Assembly: GCF_000203915.1 (NCBI RefSeq)
Contig: NC_008390.1
Span: 1,054,001 to 1,118,000, forward strand
Direction of reading: 5' to 3'
Origin: Burkholderia ambifaria AMMD
GTDB lineage: Bacteria; Pseudomonadota; Gammaproteobacteria; Burkholderiales; Burkholderiaceae
DNA: 64,000 nucleotides
Shown here: in pieces, positions 8,951-18,013 of the stretch
Layout: each line of letters begins with the position of its first letter
Numbering within the stretch: the stretch's first letter is position 1
Made by a program: the position numbers and the translations under genes
The notes under the pieces: generated by a model
What the model was told of the DNA's origin: nothing
Databases searched by the model: none
What the model saw: only the letters and a program-made list of their open reading frames with translations

Positions 8951-9853
8951 TCAGCGCGCCTGCCAGCGTCCGGGCGGTACGCCGAACATCCGTTTGAAAT
9001 GTCGCGTGAAGTGACTCTGGTCGACGAAGCCGCTGGCCGCGGCGACCTCGGCAATCGACACGCCCGCGCGCAACGGCGCGAGCGCACGCTGCAGCCGCAA
9101 CTGGTTACGCCACGCATGCGGCGGCATCCCGGTCGTGCGGGTGAACAGCCGCGCTGCATGAAACGGCGACAGGCCGGCGGCCTGCGCGACGTCGCCGAGC
9201 GTGACCGGGCACGTGAGATCGGCGGCGAGCCGTTCGCGCATCACCTCGACGCGCGGCTCGTCGGCCGCGAGCGCCGCGGGCTGCAGCCGCGCGTCGGCAT
9301 GGCGCGCGATCAGGGTCGACAGCGCGTCGAGCATCGCCGTTTCGGCGGCGAGGGGATCGTAGAGGCGCGGCGCACCGGCCGTCGGAGCATCATCGGCCGG
9401 CTGGTCGTGCGAGTGGGCGGACGATATGCGTTCGCTGCCGGCCTCCATCATCCGATGGGCCAGCGCGAGCCGCGCCGCGAGATCGGGGTCGCGGATCACG
9501 TCGGACGGGAACCACGGCGCATCCTGCGGACGACCGGCGATCGTGCTGGCGAGCGCGCGAATGTAGTCGACCGGCACGTAGCTCACGCGATAGCACCAGC
9601 CTTCGTCGGTCGCGCGTGAGCCCGTGTGCACTTCGCCGGGATTGATCACGGGCACCGTGCCGGTTTCGGCGACATGGCCGCTGCCGCGACACGTGTAGCG
9701 CTCCGCACCTTCGAGGATCACCGGAATCGTATAGGCGTCGTGCCAGTGCGGCGCGAACGCGTGGTTGCGATAGGTGGCCGTGAGCAGATCCGCATCCGGC
9801 AGCAGCGGCGTGCGCCAGTAGCGTGCGGCGTCGGGAAGGCGGGTGGCGGACAT
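8951..9853 (-). CDS. AraC-family transcriptional regulator
   Basis: A 300-residue regulator. The N-terminal half is the AraC cupin-like sensor: FAPHWHDAYTIPVILEGAERY, then the conserved INPGEVHTG turn. The C-terminal 100 residues are two helix-turn-helix motifs, TLGDVAQAAGLSPFHAARLF and SIAEVAAASGFVDQSHFTRH, followed by the FKRMFGVPPGRWQ signature. This layout is common in AraC regulators next to AzlCD or LysE-type amino acid exporters, where the ligand is the exported amino acid. Its upstream position on the same strand supports that role here, as inference. Confidence 0.92.
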   Translation of the reverse strand: MSATRLPDAARYWRTPLLPDADLLTATYRNHAFAPHWHDAYTIPVILEGAERYTCRGSGHVAETGTVPVINPGEVHTGSRATDEGWCYRVSYVPVDYIRALASTIAGRPQDAPWFPSDVIRDPDLAARLALAHRMMEAGSERISSAHSHDQPADDAPTAGAPRLYDPLAAETAMLDALSTLIARHADARLQPAALAADEPRVEVMRERLAADLTCPVTLGDVAQAAGLSPFHAARLFTRTTGMPPHAWRNQLRLQRALAPLRAGVSIAEVAAASGFVDQSHFTRHFKRMFGVPPGRWQAR

Positions 9854-9914
9854 GATCGGGCGCGGAGCGGTCGAATGGGTAAGTGTAGCGCTCGCGCACC
9901 CGGCAGGCGCGGGC

Positions 9915-10400
9915 TTACTTGACCGGAATCGTCGTGCCGGCCGGCATCGGCACCGCGGTGACGGCGTTCTTCGGGCTGCCGCTGACGATGCGATCGCTGT
10001 AGGTCAGGTAGACGAGCGTGTTGCGCTTCTTGTCGACGACGCGCACGACATGCAGCGTCTTGAAGATGAACGACATCCGCTCGCTGAACACGTCGGTCTG
10101 CTGCTTGAGCGGCTCCTTGAAGCTGAGCGGGCCGACTTGCCGGCACGCGATCGACGCTTCGCTCGGATCCTCCGCGACGCCGAGCGAGCCCTTGATCCCG
10201 CCGGTGCGCGCCCGCGACACGTAGCAGGTGACGCCGGCCACGAGCGGATCGTCGTACGCTTCGACGACCACGCGGTCGGAGCCCGTCACGCGGAAATGGG
10301 TGTTGACGCTGCCGACTTCCTCCGCGTGCGCGAGCGGCGCGGCGGCAAAGGCCGAGAGGAGGAGGGCGAACGGCAAGGCGGAAAGGAGGCGGTGCTTCAT
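9915..10400 (-). CDS. creA: CreA-family periplasmic protein
   Basis: The start at 10400 gives 161 residues with a clear signal peptide ([22 protein letters not shown], shown here in two overlapping parts: [11 protein letters not shown] and [11 protein letters not shown]). The mature part is the CreA domain: [58 protein letters not shown]. The two Cys fit a disulfide. Unlike in E. coli there is no creBCD two-component operon beside it, so the name reflects domain identity only. The role of CreA is unknown. AGGAGG sequences near the start lie within the gene, and the upstream region leads directly to the tRNA terminator. Confidence 0.88.
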   Translation of the reverse strand: MKHRLLSALPFALLLSAFAAAPLAHAEEVGSVNTHFRVTGSDRVVVEAYDDPLVAGVTCYVSRARTGGIKGSLGVAEDPSEASIACRQVGPLSFKEPLKQQTDVFSERMSFIFKTLHVVRVVDKKRNTLVYLTYSDRIVSGSPKNAVTAVPMPAGTTIPVK

Positions 10401-10474
10401 CGACGGAACCGGATGCGAATGCGGGATAAAGACTCTAGCATGCGCGGCGGTGAGCGACGGGCGCCGGAAAAACA

Positions 10475-10500
10475 AAAGGCCCGTCGAATGACGGGCCTTT
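10475..10500 (-). terminator. terminator of the tRNA-Asn transcript
   Basis: AAAGGCCCGT and its complement form a 10-bp stem (11 with the closing C-G) just after the 3' end of the left tRNA-Asn. On the minus strand it is followed by TTTTGTTTTT, a typical intrinsic terminator tail. Confidence 0.85.
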
Positions 10501-10507
10501 CGCTGTC

Positions 10508-10583
10508 TGGCTCCCCGACCTGGGCTCGAACCAGGGACCTACGGATTAACAGTCCGGCGCTCTACCGACTGAGCTATCGGGGA
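10508..10583 (-). tRNA. tRNA-Asn (GTT)
   Basis: A 76-base minus-strand tRNA with encoded CCA. The acceptor stem is TCCCCGA with TCGGGGA, the D loop holds AGCTCAGTCGGTAGAGC, and the anticodon loop CTGTTAA gives anticodon GTT. The T loop GGTTCGAGCC is standard. It is identical to the second copy 71 bases away. Confidence 0.98.
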
Positions 10584-10654
10584 ATAAATCGGTACATCTG
10601 CTGGGTTTGTTTCCAACAAGAAACCCGCGCACATTCAACGGGCCTTTGCTTTTT

Positions 10655-10730
10655 TGGCTCCCCGACCTGGGCTCGAACCAGGGACCTACGGATTAACAGT
10701 CCGGCGCTCTACCGACTGAGCTATCGGGGA
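10655..10730 (-). tRNA. tRNA-Asn (GTT), second copy
   Basis: Identical in all 76 bases to the copy at 10508-10583, including the encoded CCA. Between the copies the minus strand reads CCCG-loop-CGGG followed by TTTCTTG, which may be a weak terminator or processing hairpin. Confidence 0.98.
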
Positions 10731-10835
10731 ACAAACAACAACAGCAGAGAAACGAGATTGTATGGAGCGTTGGCTAACCTGTCAATACCTTTGAGCGGCG
10801 GGGCGCAAAAAATATTGCGCGGCGCCGCTGCGCGA

Positions 10836-11159
10836 TCAGCGCTCGAGCAGGTGCAGCTTTTCCTGCACGTCCTTCCACTCGTCCGCGTCGGCCGGTGCCG
10901 GCTTGGTCTTCGTGATCGACGGCCAGTTCTTCGCCAGCTCGGCGTTCAGCTCGGTGAACTGCTGCTGGTCGCCCGGAACGTCTTCTTCGGCATAGATCGC
11001 ATTGGTCGGGCACTCGGCGACGCACACGGCGCAGTCGATGCACTCGTCCGGATCGATGGCGAGAAAGTTGGGACCTTCACGGAAGCAATCCACCGGGCAC
11101 ACATCCACGCAGTCCGTGTATTTGCACTTGATGCAGCCTTCGGTCACAACGTGAGTCAT
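10836..11159 (-). CDS. fdxA: 7Fe-8S/[3Fe-4S][4Fe-4S] ferredoxin
   Basis: The start [20 protein letters not shown] at 11159 gives 107 residues, the usual FdxA length. The first cluster motif is C-x2-C-x4-C-x3-CP with the extra Cys and Asp of seven-iron ferredoxins ([18 protein letters not shown]). The second is [13 protein letters not shown] 35-residue C-terminal tail follows ([15 protein letters not shown]), as in Azotobacter FdI-like proteins. It is a small cytoplasmic electron carrier. GCAGGAG lies 8 bases before the ATG. It diverges from pncB across 287 bases. Confidence 0.96.
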   Translation of the reverse strand: MTHVVTEGCIKCKYTDCVDVCPVDCFREGPNFLAIDPDECIDCAVCVAECPTNAIYAEEDVPGDQQQFTELNAELAKNWPSITKTKPAPADADEWKDVQEKLHLLER

Positions 11160-11446
11160 TAAAACGCTCCTGCTTGGCGGTATATATGGGGTGGCGTTTG
11201 CGCCAAAAGCGGCATTGTAACTGAAGCGCAAAACCCGCATGGCGTGGTCGGCTTTCCGGCTTATATCGTTTCGTGATTAGTTTATGGGGCCGACGGGGGG
11301 CGCCGCGCGTGCGCCGGCGGCGGCCCCCGCAGGAGCGGGCAGGCGCGCTTTCACGATGGTCCGGCCCGCATTCGGGTAACATGGCCGACAGACCGGGCGG
11401 CGCGCGGTGTGCCGGACCCTGTCTCGATATTGGCGGTGCCGTAATC

Positions 11447-12646
11447 ATGATCATCACTTCGCTGCTCGACACGGATCTCTACAAGTTCACGATGATGCAG
11501 GTCGTCCTGCATCACTTTCCCGCCGCAAACGTCGAGTACCGGTTCCGGTGCCGCACGCCCGGCGTCGATCTCGTCCCGTACATCGACGAGATTCGCGACG
11601 AGGTGCGCGGCCTCTGTTCGCTGCGCTTCACCGACGTCGAATTGGACTACTTGCGACGGATGCGCTTCATCAAGAGCGATTTCGTCGACTTCCTCGCGCT
11701 GTTCCACCTGAACGAGAAGTACATCTCGATCACGCCCTCGCCGAAGGGCAACGGCGAGATCGACATCGTGATCGAGGGGCCGTGGCTGCACACGATCCTG
11801 TTCGAGATCCCGGTGCTCGCGATCGTCAATGAGGTCTATTTCCGCAACACGCAGCGCGAGCCCGACTATCGCGAAGGCCGCGAGCGGCTGCGCGAGAAGA
11901 TCAAGCTGCTCGGCGCGAAGCCCGAGTTCGCCGACTGCAAGATCGCCGACTACGGCACGCGCCGACGCTTCTCGAAGGTGTGGCACGAGGAGGTCGCGCT
12001 GACGCTGCGCGACGGGCTCGGGCCGCAGTTCGCGGGCACGAGTAACGTGTTCTACGCGATGAAGCACGAGCTGACGCCGCTCGGCACGATGGCGCACGAA
12101 TACCTGCAGGCATGCCAGGCGCTCGGCCCGCGGCTGCGCGATTCGCAGACTTACGGTTTCGAGATGTGGGCGAAGGAGTATCGTGGCGACCTCGGGATCG
12201 CGCTGTCGGACGTCTACGGGATGGATGCGTTCCTGAACGACTTCGACATGTACTTCTGCAAGCTGTTCGACGGCGCGCGCCACGATTCGGGCGACCCGTT
12301 CGAGTGGGGCGAGCGCATGCTGCGCCACTACGAGGCGAACCGCTGCGACCCGCGCACCAAGGTGCTCGTGTTCTCGGATGCGCTCGACATTCCGAAGGTC
12401 ATGCAGCTGTACGAACGGTTCCGCAACCGCTGCAAGCTCGCGTTCGGCGTCGGCACCAATCTCACGAACGATCTCGGCTACGTGCCGCTGCAGATCGTGA
12501 TCAAGATGGTCCGCTGCAACGGCCAGCCGGTCGCGAAGCTGTCGGATTCGCCGGGCAAGAGCATGTGCGACGACCGCGCGTATCTCGCGTACCTGCGCCA
12601 GGTGTTCGGCATCGCGCAGCCGGCCGACGACGACGCATCGCAGTAG
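11447..12646 (+). CDS. pncB: nicotinate phosphoribosyltransferase
   Basis: PncB (399 residues from the ATG at 11447, [20 protein letters not shown]) converts nicotinate, PRPP and ATP to nicotinate mononucleotide in NAD salvage (Preiss-Handler pathway). Family motifs include [15 protein letters not shown] and [20 protein letters not shown] near the active-site His. [17 protein letters not shown] and [15 protein letters not shown] form the phosphoribosyl-binding end. Upstream in-frame codons exist but encode a non-family sequence. There is no obvious strong ribosome site. The gene is monocistronic and divergent from fdxA. Confidence 0.95.
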
Positions 12647-12689
12647 GCGTCGGCCGTTCGGCCTGGTGCGTCGCGGCGAGGGCGGCCGG

Positions 12690-12695
12690 TATAAT
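12690..12695 (+). promoter_or_regulatory. -10 element ahead of the LutC-type gene
   Basis: A perfect TATAAT lies 38 bases before the start codon, downstream of the pncB stop. The -35 region is poor, so strength cannot be judged. Confidence 0.4.
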
Positions 12696-12732
12696 CCGAC
12701 GATATCGCACGCTCATGTCACGAGGACCGTTC

Positions 12733-13395
12733 ATGGACACTTCCGCTGCCCGTCGCCAGATCCTCGCACGCATTCGCGCGGCGCAAGGACGCGCGCCCGA
12801 ACCCGATGCAGCGGAGCGCGACGGCGTCGCCGAGTATCTCGCTCGCCATCCCGAGGGGCCGCGCCCGCCGATGCCGGCCGACCTCGTCGCCGCATTCGTC
12901 GACGAAGCGGCGCGCCTGTCGACGACGGTCGACGAAGTCGCGACGCTGGCCGATGCGCCCGCCGCCGCCGCCCGCTATCTTGCCGCTCACGGCCTGCCGA
13001 TGCAGGCCGTCGCCTGGCGCGCGCTCGCCGAGCTCGACTGGGCCGGCGCGGGCCTGTCGGTCGAATGCCGCAAGCCGCGCGACGGCGATCTCGTCGGCCT
13101 GACCGGCTGCTTTTGCGCCACCGCCGAAACGGGTTCGCTGGTGCTGTTGTCCGGCCCCGACACCTACGCGTCGGCCGCGCTGCTGCCGGAGACGCACATC
13201 GCGATCGTGCCGGCGTCGCGGATCGTCGCAGGCCACGAAGACGCATTCGCGCTGATTCGCGCGGAGCGCGGCGAATTGCCGCGTGCGGTCAATTTCGTAT
13301 CGGGGCCGTCGCGCACGGGCGATATCGAACAGACCATCGTGCTGGGCGCACACGGCCCGTACCGCGTTCACGCGATCGTCGTGCGCGGCGCATGA
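12733..13395 (+). CDS. LutC/YkgG-family LUD-domain protein
   Basis: The ATG at 12733, with GAGGA 8-12 bases upstream, begins a 220-residue protein (MDTSAARRQILARIRAAQGR). The C-terminal two thirds form a LUD domain: GLTGCFCATAETGSLVLLSG and LPETHIAIVPASRIVAGHED are the family signatures, ending in GDIEQTIVLGAHGPYRVHAI. In other bacteria LutC works with the iron-sulfur proteins LutA and LutB to oxidise L-lactate. No lutA or lutB is adjacent here, so the biochemical role at this locus is open. The downstream gene is an antiporter on the same strand. Confidence 0.88.
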   Translation: MDTSAARRQILARIRAAQGRAPEPDAAERDGVAEYLARHPEGPRPPMPADLVAAFVDEAARLSTTVDEVATLADAPAAAARYLAAHGLPMQAVAWRALAELDWAGAGLSVECRKPRDGDLVGLTGCFCATAETGSLVLLSGPDTYASAALLPETHIAIVPASRIVAGHEDAFALIRAERGELPRAVNFVSGPSRTGDIEQTIVLGAHGPYRVHAIVVRGA

Positions 13396-13447
13396 CGCGC
13401 GCGCCGGCTTCATCCTCACTCGACTCACTCGCACAAGGAAGTTCTGC

Positions 13448-14878
13448 ATGAAACGACATGCCGCCTGGGCGGGCATGGCGTCGGGAGCCGCGCTTGGCGC
13501 GTTTCCCGCGCTCGCATCGGCCGCCACGCTCGACGGTGCCACGCTGTCCGCACTCTGGGGTATCCCGTTCGCCGGGATCCTGCTGTCCATCGCGGTGTTC
13601 CCGCTCGTCGCGCCGGTGTTCTGGCATCACCATTTCGGCAAGATCGCCGCGGCGTGGGCGATCGCGTTCCTGGCGCCGTTCGCGGTCGCGTTCGGCGCCG
13701 GCACGGCGTTCGGTACGCTCGTGCACGCGCTGCTCGAGGAATACATCCCGTTCATCGTGCTGCTGACCGCGCTCTATACGGTCGCCGGCGGCATCTGCGT
13801 CAACGGCAACCTGCACGGCACACCGAAACTGAACACCGCGATCCTCGCGCTCGGCACGCTGCTCGCGAGCGTGATGGGCACGACGGGCGCCGCGATGCTG
13901 CTGATCCGCCCGCTGCTGCGCGCGAACGACAACCGCAAGCATGTCGTGCACGTCGTGATCTTCTTCATCTTTCTCGTCGCGAACGCGGGCGGCTCGCTGT
14001 CGCCGCTCGGCGATCCGCCGCTGTTCCTCGGCTTCCTGAACGGCGTGAGCTTCTTCTGGACGACCACGCATCTCGCGCTGCCGATGCTGTTCATCTGCGC
14101 GGTGCTGCTGACGCTGTTCTTCGTGCTCGATACGTACTTCTACCGGAAGGGCGGCGAGGAGCGGCCGGCCGCGCTCGACCCGACGCCCGACGGAGCCGCG
14201 CTGTCGATCGACGGCAAGGTCAACTTCGTGCTGCTCGCGGCCGTGATCGGCCTCGTGCTGATGAGCGGCATCTGGAAGCCGGGCATCACGTTCGACGTGT
14301 GGGGCACGCACGTCGCGCTGCAGAATCTCGTGCGCGACGTTGCGCTCATCGTCGTGGCGCTCGCGTCGCTCGCGCTGACGCCGCGCTCGGCGCGCGAAGG
14401 CAACGCATTCAACTGGGCGCCGATCGAGGAGGTCGCGAAGCTGTTCGCCGGGATCTTCGTGACGATCGCCCCGGTGATCGTGATCCTGCGCGCGGGTGCG
14501 CAGGGCGCGTTCGCGCAGATCGTCCATCTCGTCACGGGCCCCGACGGCAAGCCGATCGACGCGATGTACTTCTGGGCGACCGGCCTGCTGTCGTCGTTCC
14601 TCGACAATGCCCCGACCTATCTCGTGTTCTTCAACCTCGCGGGCGGCGACGCGCAAGCGCTGATGACGACGGGCGCGACGACGCTCGCCGCGATTTCCGC
14701 GGGGGCGGTGTTCATGGGCGCGAACAGCTACATCGGCAACGCGCCGAACTTCATGGTGAAGGCGATCGCGGAGTCGCGCGGCGTGAGGATGCCGAGCTTC
14801 TTCGCGTATCTCGGCTGGGCGCTCGTAGTATTGGTACCGGTGTTCCTGCTGACGTCGTGGCTTTTCTTCCCGGCGTAG
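13448..14878 (+). CDS. sodium:proton antiporter of the NhaD/ArsB-like superfamily
   Basis: A 476-residue membrane protein (ATG at 13448, AAGGAAG upstream) with an apparent signal-like first segment (GAALGAFPALASAA) and about eleven further hydrophobic helices. The ion-transporter signature is visible as NTAILALGTLLASVMGTTGA and FLVANAGGSLSPLGDPPLFL. A second inverted half follows, containing SSFLDNAPTYLVFFNLAGGD and GANSYIGNAPNFMVKAIAES. The two NAP-type loops are the expected discontinuous helices. It probably exchanges Na+ for H+. It lies 52 bases after the LutC gene and may be co-transcribed with it. Confidence 0.88.
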   Translation: MKRHAAWAGMASGAALGAFPALASAATLDGATLSALWGIPFAGILLSIAVFPLVAPVFWHHHFGKIAAAWAIAFLAPFAVAFGAGTAFGTLVHALLEEYIPFIVLLTALYTVAGGICVNGNLHGTPKLNTAILALGTLLASVMGTTGAAMLLIRPLLRANDNRKHVVHVVIFFIFLVANAGGSLSPLGDPPLFLGFLNGVSFFWTTTHLALPMLFICAVLLTLFFVLDTYFYRKGGEERPAALDPTPDGAALSIDGKVNFVLLAAVIGLVLMSGIWKPGITFDVWGTHVALQNLVRDVALIVVALASLALTPRSAREGNAFNWAPIEEVAKLFAGIFVTIAPVIVILRAGAQGAFAQIVHLVTGPDGKPIDAMYFWATGLLSSFLDNAPTYLVFFNLAGGDAQALMTTGATTLAAISAGAVFMGANSYIGNAPNFMVKAIAESRGVRMPSFFAYLGWALVVLVPVFLLTSWLFFPA

Positions 14879-14959
14879 GCTGATTATTTTCAACCAAGCG
14901 CGGACGGTTCCGGCGGCGCACGATGCGCCGCGTTCCGGCCGCGGCATGCGGAGATGGCG

Positions 14960-15949
14960 ATGCAGAAGATCCTGGTCGCACGTCCGATCTTTCCGGACGT
15001 GATCGAACGGCTCGAGCAGTATTTCGAAGTCGACTGGAACAACGGCGACGCGCTCGCCCCCGATGCGCTTGCCGCGCGTCTCGCCGACAAGGACGGCGCG
15101 CTCACCGCGGGCGACCCGATCGGCGCGGCCACGCTGGCGGCGGCGCCGCGCCTGCGCGTCGTGTCGAACATGGCGGTCGGCTACAACAACTTCGACATGG
15201 CCGCGTTCAACGCGGCGAACGTGCTCGGCACCAACACGCCCGACGTGCTGAACGAGTCCACCGCGGATTTCGGCTGGGCGCTGATGATGGCGGCCGCGCG
15301 CCGGATCGCCGAATCCGAGCACTGGCTGCGCGCCGGGCACTGGCGGAAGTGGGCGTACGACGGTTTCCTCGGCAGCGACATTTATGGCTCGACGCTCGGC
15401 GTCATCGGCATGGGGCGCATCGGCCAGGCACTCGCACGCCGCGCGCGCGGCTTCGGGATGCAGGTGATCTATCACAACCGCTCGCGGGTCGCCCCCGAGA
15501 TCGAGGCCGAGCTGAACGCCGAATACGTGGCGAAGGACGCGCTGCTCGCGCGCGCCGATCACGTCGTGCTCGTGCTGCCGTACACGAAAGAGAACCATCA
15601 TACGATCGGCGCGGCCGAGCTCGCGAAGATGAAGCCGACCGCGACGCTGACCAACATCGCGCGCGGCGGCATCGTCGACGACGCGGCACTGGCTGCCGCG
15701 CTGCGCGACGGGACGATCGCCGCGGCCGGCCTCGACGTGTACGAAGGCGAGCCGAACGTCCATCCGGCGCTGCTCGAAGTGCCGAACGTCGTGCTGACGC
15801 CGCACATCGCGAGCGCGACTGAAAAGACGCGCCGCGCGATGGCCAACCTCGCGGCCGACAACCTGATCGCCGCACTGGGCGTGGGGCCGCGCGCGGGGCA
15901 GCCGCCGAATCCGATCAACCCGGACGTGATCGGGAAGCCGCGCGCATGA
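14960..15949 (+). CDS. D-2-hydroxyacid dehydrogenase (glyoxylate/hydroxypyruvate/2-ketogluconate reductase type)
   Basis: An NAD(P)-dependent 2-hydroxyacid dehydrogenase of 329 residues. The Rossmann motif is LGVIGMGRIGQALARRARGF. The catalytic Arg lies in LTNIARGGIVDD, the Glu in GLDVYEGEP, and the His in VVLTPHIASAT. Among subgroups it looks most like GhrB/TkrA enzymes, which reduce glyoxylate, hydroxypyruvate or 2-ketogluconate. Substrate is not decided by sequence. Two ATGs compete, at 14954 and 14960; GCGGAG ends at 14953, leaving proper spacing only for 14960, which I chose. rmuC starts inside its stop codon. Confidence 0.88.
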   Translation: MQKILVARPIFPDVIERLEQYFEVDWNNGDALAPDALAARLADKDGALTAGDPIGAATLAAAPRLRVVSNMAVGYNNFDMAAFNAANVLGTNTPDVLNESTADFGWALMMAAARRIAESEHWLRAGHWRKWAYDGFLGSDIYGSTLGVIGMGRIGQALARRARGFGMQVIYHNRSRVAPEIEAELNAEYVAKDALLARADHVVLVLPYTKENHHTIGAAELAKMKPTATLTNIARGGIVDDAALAAALRDGTIAAAGLDVYEGEPNVHPALLEVPNVVLTPHIASATEKTRRAMANLAADNLIAALGVGPRAGQPPNPINPDVIGKPRA

Positions 15950-17433
15950 CGACGATGTTGTTGCTGGCGGCGGTCGTCGTGCTGGCCGTCGCGCTCGCGG
16001 TGGCGATCGTCGCGCTCGTGCGCGGCGGCGGCCGCCACGACGATGCGGCCGTGCTCGGCGACCAGATCGAAGACGCCGCGCACGCGCAGGCGCTCGCGGT
16101 CGAGCGGCTCGAACGCGAGCTGCGCGGCGAGATCGTCGAGAACGCGCGCGGCTCGCGCACCGAGCTGGCCGGCAGTTTCTCGCAGCTTCAGCAGACGCTC
16201 GCGACCCAGCTGACGAGCATCGCGACCGTGCAGAACAACCAGATCGACGGTTTCGCGCAACAGCTCGGCAAGCTCGTCGCCGGCAACGCGCAGCAGTTCG
16301 ACGCGATGCGCGAGAGCGTGCAGCGTCAGGCCCAGCAGGCGCGCGAAGAGCAGACGGTCGCGCTGCGGCTGTTCGGCGACACGCTGAACCGGCAGCTCAC
16401 GCAACTGACGGAGGCCAACGATCGCCGGATCGGCGAAGTGCGTGCGACGCTCGAGCAGCGGCTGAAGGAAATCGAGACGAACAACGCGGCGAAGCTCGAG
16501 GAGATGCGTCGCACCGTCGACGAGAAGCTGCATGCGACGCTCGAACACCGGCTCGGCGAATCGTTCAAGCTCGTATCGGACCGGCTCGAGCAGGTGCACC
16601 GCGGGCTCGGCGAGATGCAGACGCTCGCGGCCGGCGTCGGCGATCTGAAGAAGGTGCTGACCAACGTGAAGACCCGCGGCACCTGGGGCGAGGTGCAGCT
16701 CGAGGCATTGCTCGAGCAGATGCTCACGCCCGACCAGTACGCGAAGAACGTCGCGACGGTGCCGAGGAGCAGCGAACGCGTCGAGTTCGCGATCCGGCTG
16801 CCGGGCCGCGCCGCCGGGACGGGCGACGCGCCGCCGGTGTGGCTGCCGATCGACGCGAAGTTTCCGCGCGAGGACTACGAGCGGCTGATCGATGCGCAGG
16901 AACGTGCCGATTCGGTGGAGGTCGAGGAAGCGGCCCGTGCGCTCGAGGCGCGCGTGCGGATGGAGGCGAGGACGATCGCCGAGAAGTACGTCGCACCGCC
17001 GCATACGACCGATTTCGCGCTGCTGTTCCTGCCGACCGAGGGGCTCTTTGCGGAGATCCTGCGTCGCCCCGGGCTGACCGATATGCTGCAGCGCGACTAT
17101 CGCGTGACGGTGGCCGGGCCGACCACGCTGACCGCCTTGCTGAACAGCTTGCAGATGGGCTTTCGCACGCTCGCGATCGAGCAGCGCTCGAGCGAAGTGT
17201 GGCAGGTGCTCGGCGCGGTAAAGACCGAGTTCGGCAAGTTCGGCGATGTGCTTGCGCGCACGAAGGCGCAGCTCGAAACGGTCACGCGCTCGATCGAGGC
17301 GGCCGAGCAGCGCACGCGCGTGATGAACCGCAAGCTGAAGCAGGTCGAGGCGTTACCGGGCGATACGGCGGCCGGGCTGCTGGGCGCGGAAGTCGCGGAC
17401 GGTGCAGACGGCGCCGATGCGGACGAGGCATGA
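15946..17433 (+). CDS. rmuC: DNA recombination protein RmuC
   Basis: RmuC (495 residues) is a membrane-anchored coiled-coil protein with a restriction-endonuclease-like domain that limits inverted-repeat recombination. A single N-terminal transmembrane helix (LLLAAVVVLAVALAVAIVAL) precedes a long coiled coil to about residue 220, rich in Gln, Arg and Glu. The RmuC core follows: VKTRGTWGEVQLEALLEQML, LPIDAKFPREDYERL, LLFLPTEGLFAEIL and AGPTTLTALLNSLQMGFRTL. The Asp and Lys in DAKFP fit the nuclease-like site. It overlaps the dehydrogenase gene by four bases (ATGA), and a terminator follows. Confidence 0.95.
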   Translation: MTTMLLLAAVVVLAVALAVAIVALVRGGGRHDDAAVLGDQIEDAAHAQALAVERLERELRGEIVENARGSRTELAGSFSQLQQTLATQLTSIATVQNNQIDGFAQQLGKLVAGNAQQFDAMRESVQRQAQQAREEQTVALRLFGDTLNRQLTQLTEANDRRIGEVRATLEQRLKEIETNNAAKLEEMRRTVDEKLHATLEHRLGESFKLVSDRLEQVHRGLGEMQTLAAGVGDLKKVLTNVKTRGTWGEVQLEALLEQMLTPDQYAKNVATVPRSSERVEFAIRLPGRAAGTGDAPPVWLPIDAKFPREDYERLIDAQERADSVEVEEAARALEARVRMEARTIAEKYVAPPHTTDFALLFLPTEGLFAEILRRPGLTDMLQRDYRVTVAGPTTLTALLNSLQMGFRTLAIEQRSSEVWQVLGAVKTEFGKFGDVLARTKAQLETVTRSIEAAEQRTRVMNRKLKQVEALPGDTAAGLLGAEVADGADGADADEA

Positions 17434-17471
17434 CGCACGACGTGTGCGGCCGCAACCGGCTGAAACGAAAA

Positions 17472-17497
17472 ACGGGCGCCGCGGCGCCCGTTTTTTT
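17472..17497. terminator. bidirectional terminator between rmuC and the acetyltransferase
   Basis: ACGGGCGCC and GGCGCCCGT form a 9-bp stem around a 2-base centre, with seven T on one side and AAAAA on the other. It can stop transcripts from both convergent genes. Confidence 0.9.
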
Positions 17498-17527
17498 GCA
17501 GCGGCGGCCGGCATGGCCGGCCCGCGT

Positions 17528-18013
17528 TCAGCGTGCGGCGAGCGCGTCCAATGCGTCGCCGGTTACGCGCACGATGCGCCACTCCGGCAGCACGGTCGCG
17601 CCCATCTTCTCGTAGAAGTCGATCGCCGGCTGGTTCCAGTCGAGCACCGACCATTCGAAGCGCGCGCAGCGGCGTTCGACGGCAAGTGCCGCAAGGTGCT
17701 GCAGCATCGCGGTGCCGAGACCCGTGCCGCGCTGCGACGGCTGCACGTACAGATCCTCGAGATACAGCCCGCGACGGCCCAGAAACGTCGAATAGTTGTG
17801 GAAGAACAGCGCATACGCGACGATCGCGCCGTCGCGCTCGGCTACCAGCGCTTCGGCGGCGGGGTGAGCACCGAACAGTGCGTTGGCCAGATCGGCGTCG
17901 CTCGCGACGAACAGGTGCGTGAGTTTCTCGAACTCGGCCAGCTCGCGCATCAGCGCGAGGATCGCGCCGACGTCGCGCGCTTCGGCCGCGCGGATCAGCG
18001 GCGTGCCGCTCAC
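17528..18013 (-). CDS. GNAT acetyltransferase, spermidine/diamine acetyltransferase-like
   Basis: The GTG at 18013 overlaps the preceding stop by four bases and gives 161 residues. The SSAT-type signature is strong: FFHNYSTFLGRRGLYLEDLY, the acetyl-CoA loop QPSQRGTGLGTAML, and FEWSVLDWNQPAIDFYEKMG. These enzymes transfer acetyl from acetyl-CoA to small polyamines or, in some bacteria, to thialysine-like amines. The substrate here is not determined. A longer in-frame upstream extension is low-complexity and was rejected. It is coupled to the small membrane protein gene. Confidence 0.85.
   Translation of the reverse strand: MSGTPLIRAAEARDVGAILALMRELAEFEKLTHLFVASDADLANALFGAHPAAEALVAERDGAIVAYALFFHNYSTFLGRRGLYLEDLYVQPSQRGTGLGTAMLQHLAALAVERRCARFEWSVLDWNQPAIDFYEKMGATVLPEWRIVRVTGDALDALAAR

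Noticed and set aside
7720..9159. A 479-residue minus-strand frame that includes azlD
   Set aside because: Only the last 112 residues, from the GTG at 8058, match AzlD; the rest is a frame-shadow of azlC.
13289..15805. An 838-residue minus-strand frame over the antiporter and dehydrogenase genes
   Set aside because: It is antisense to two clear genes and has no domain.
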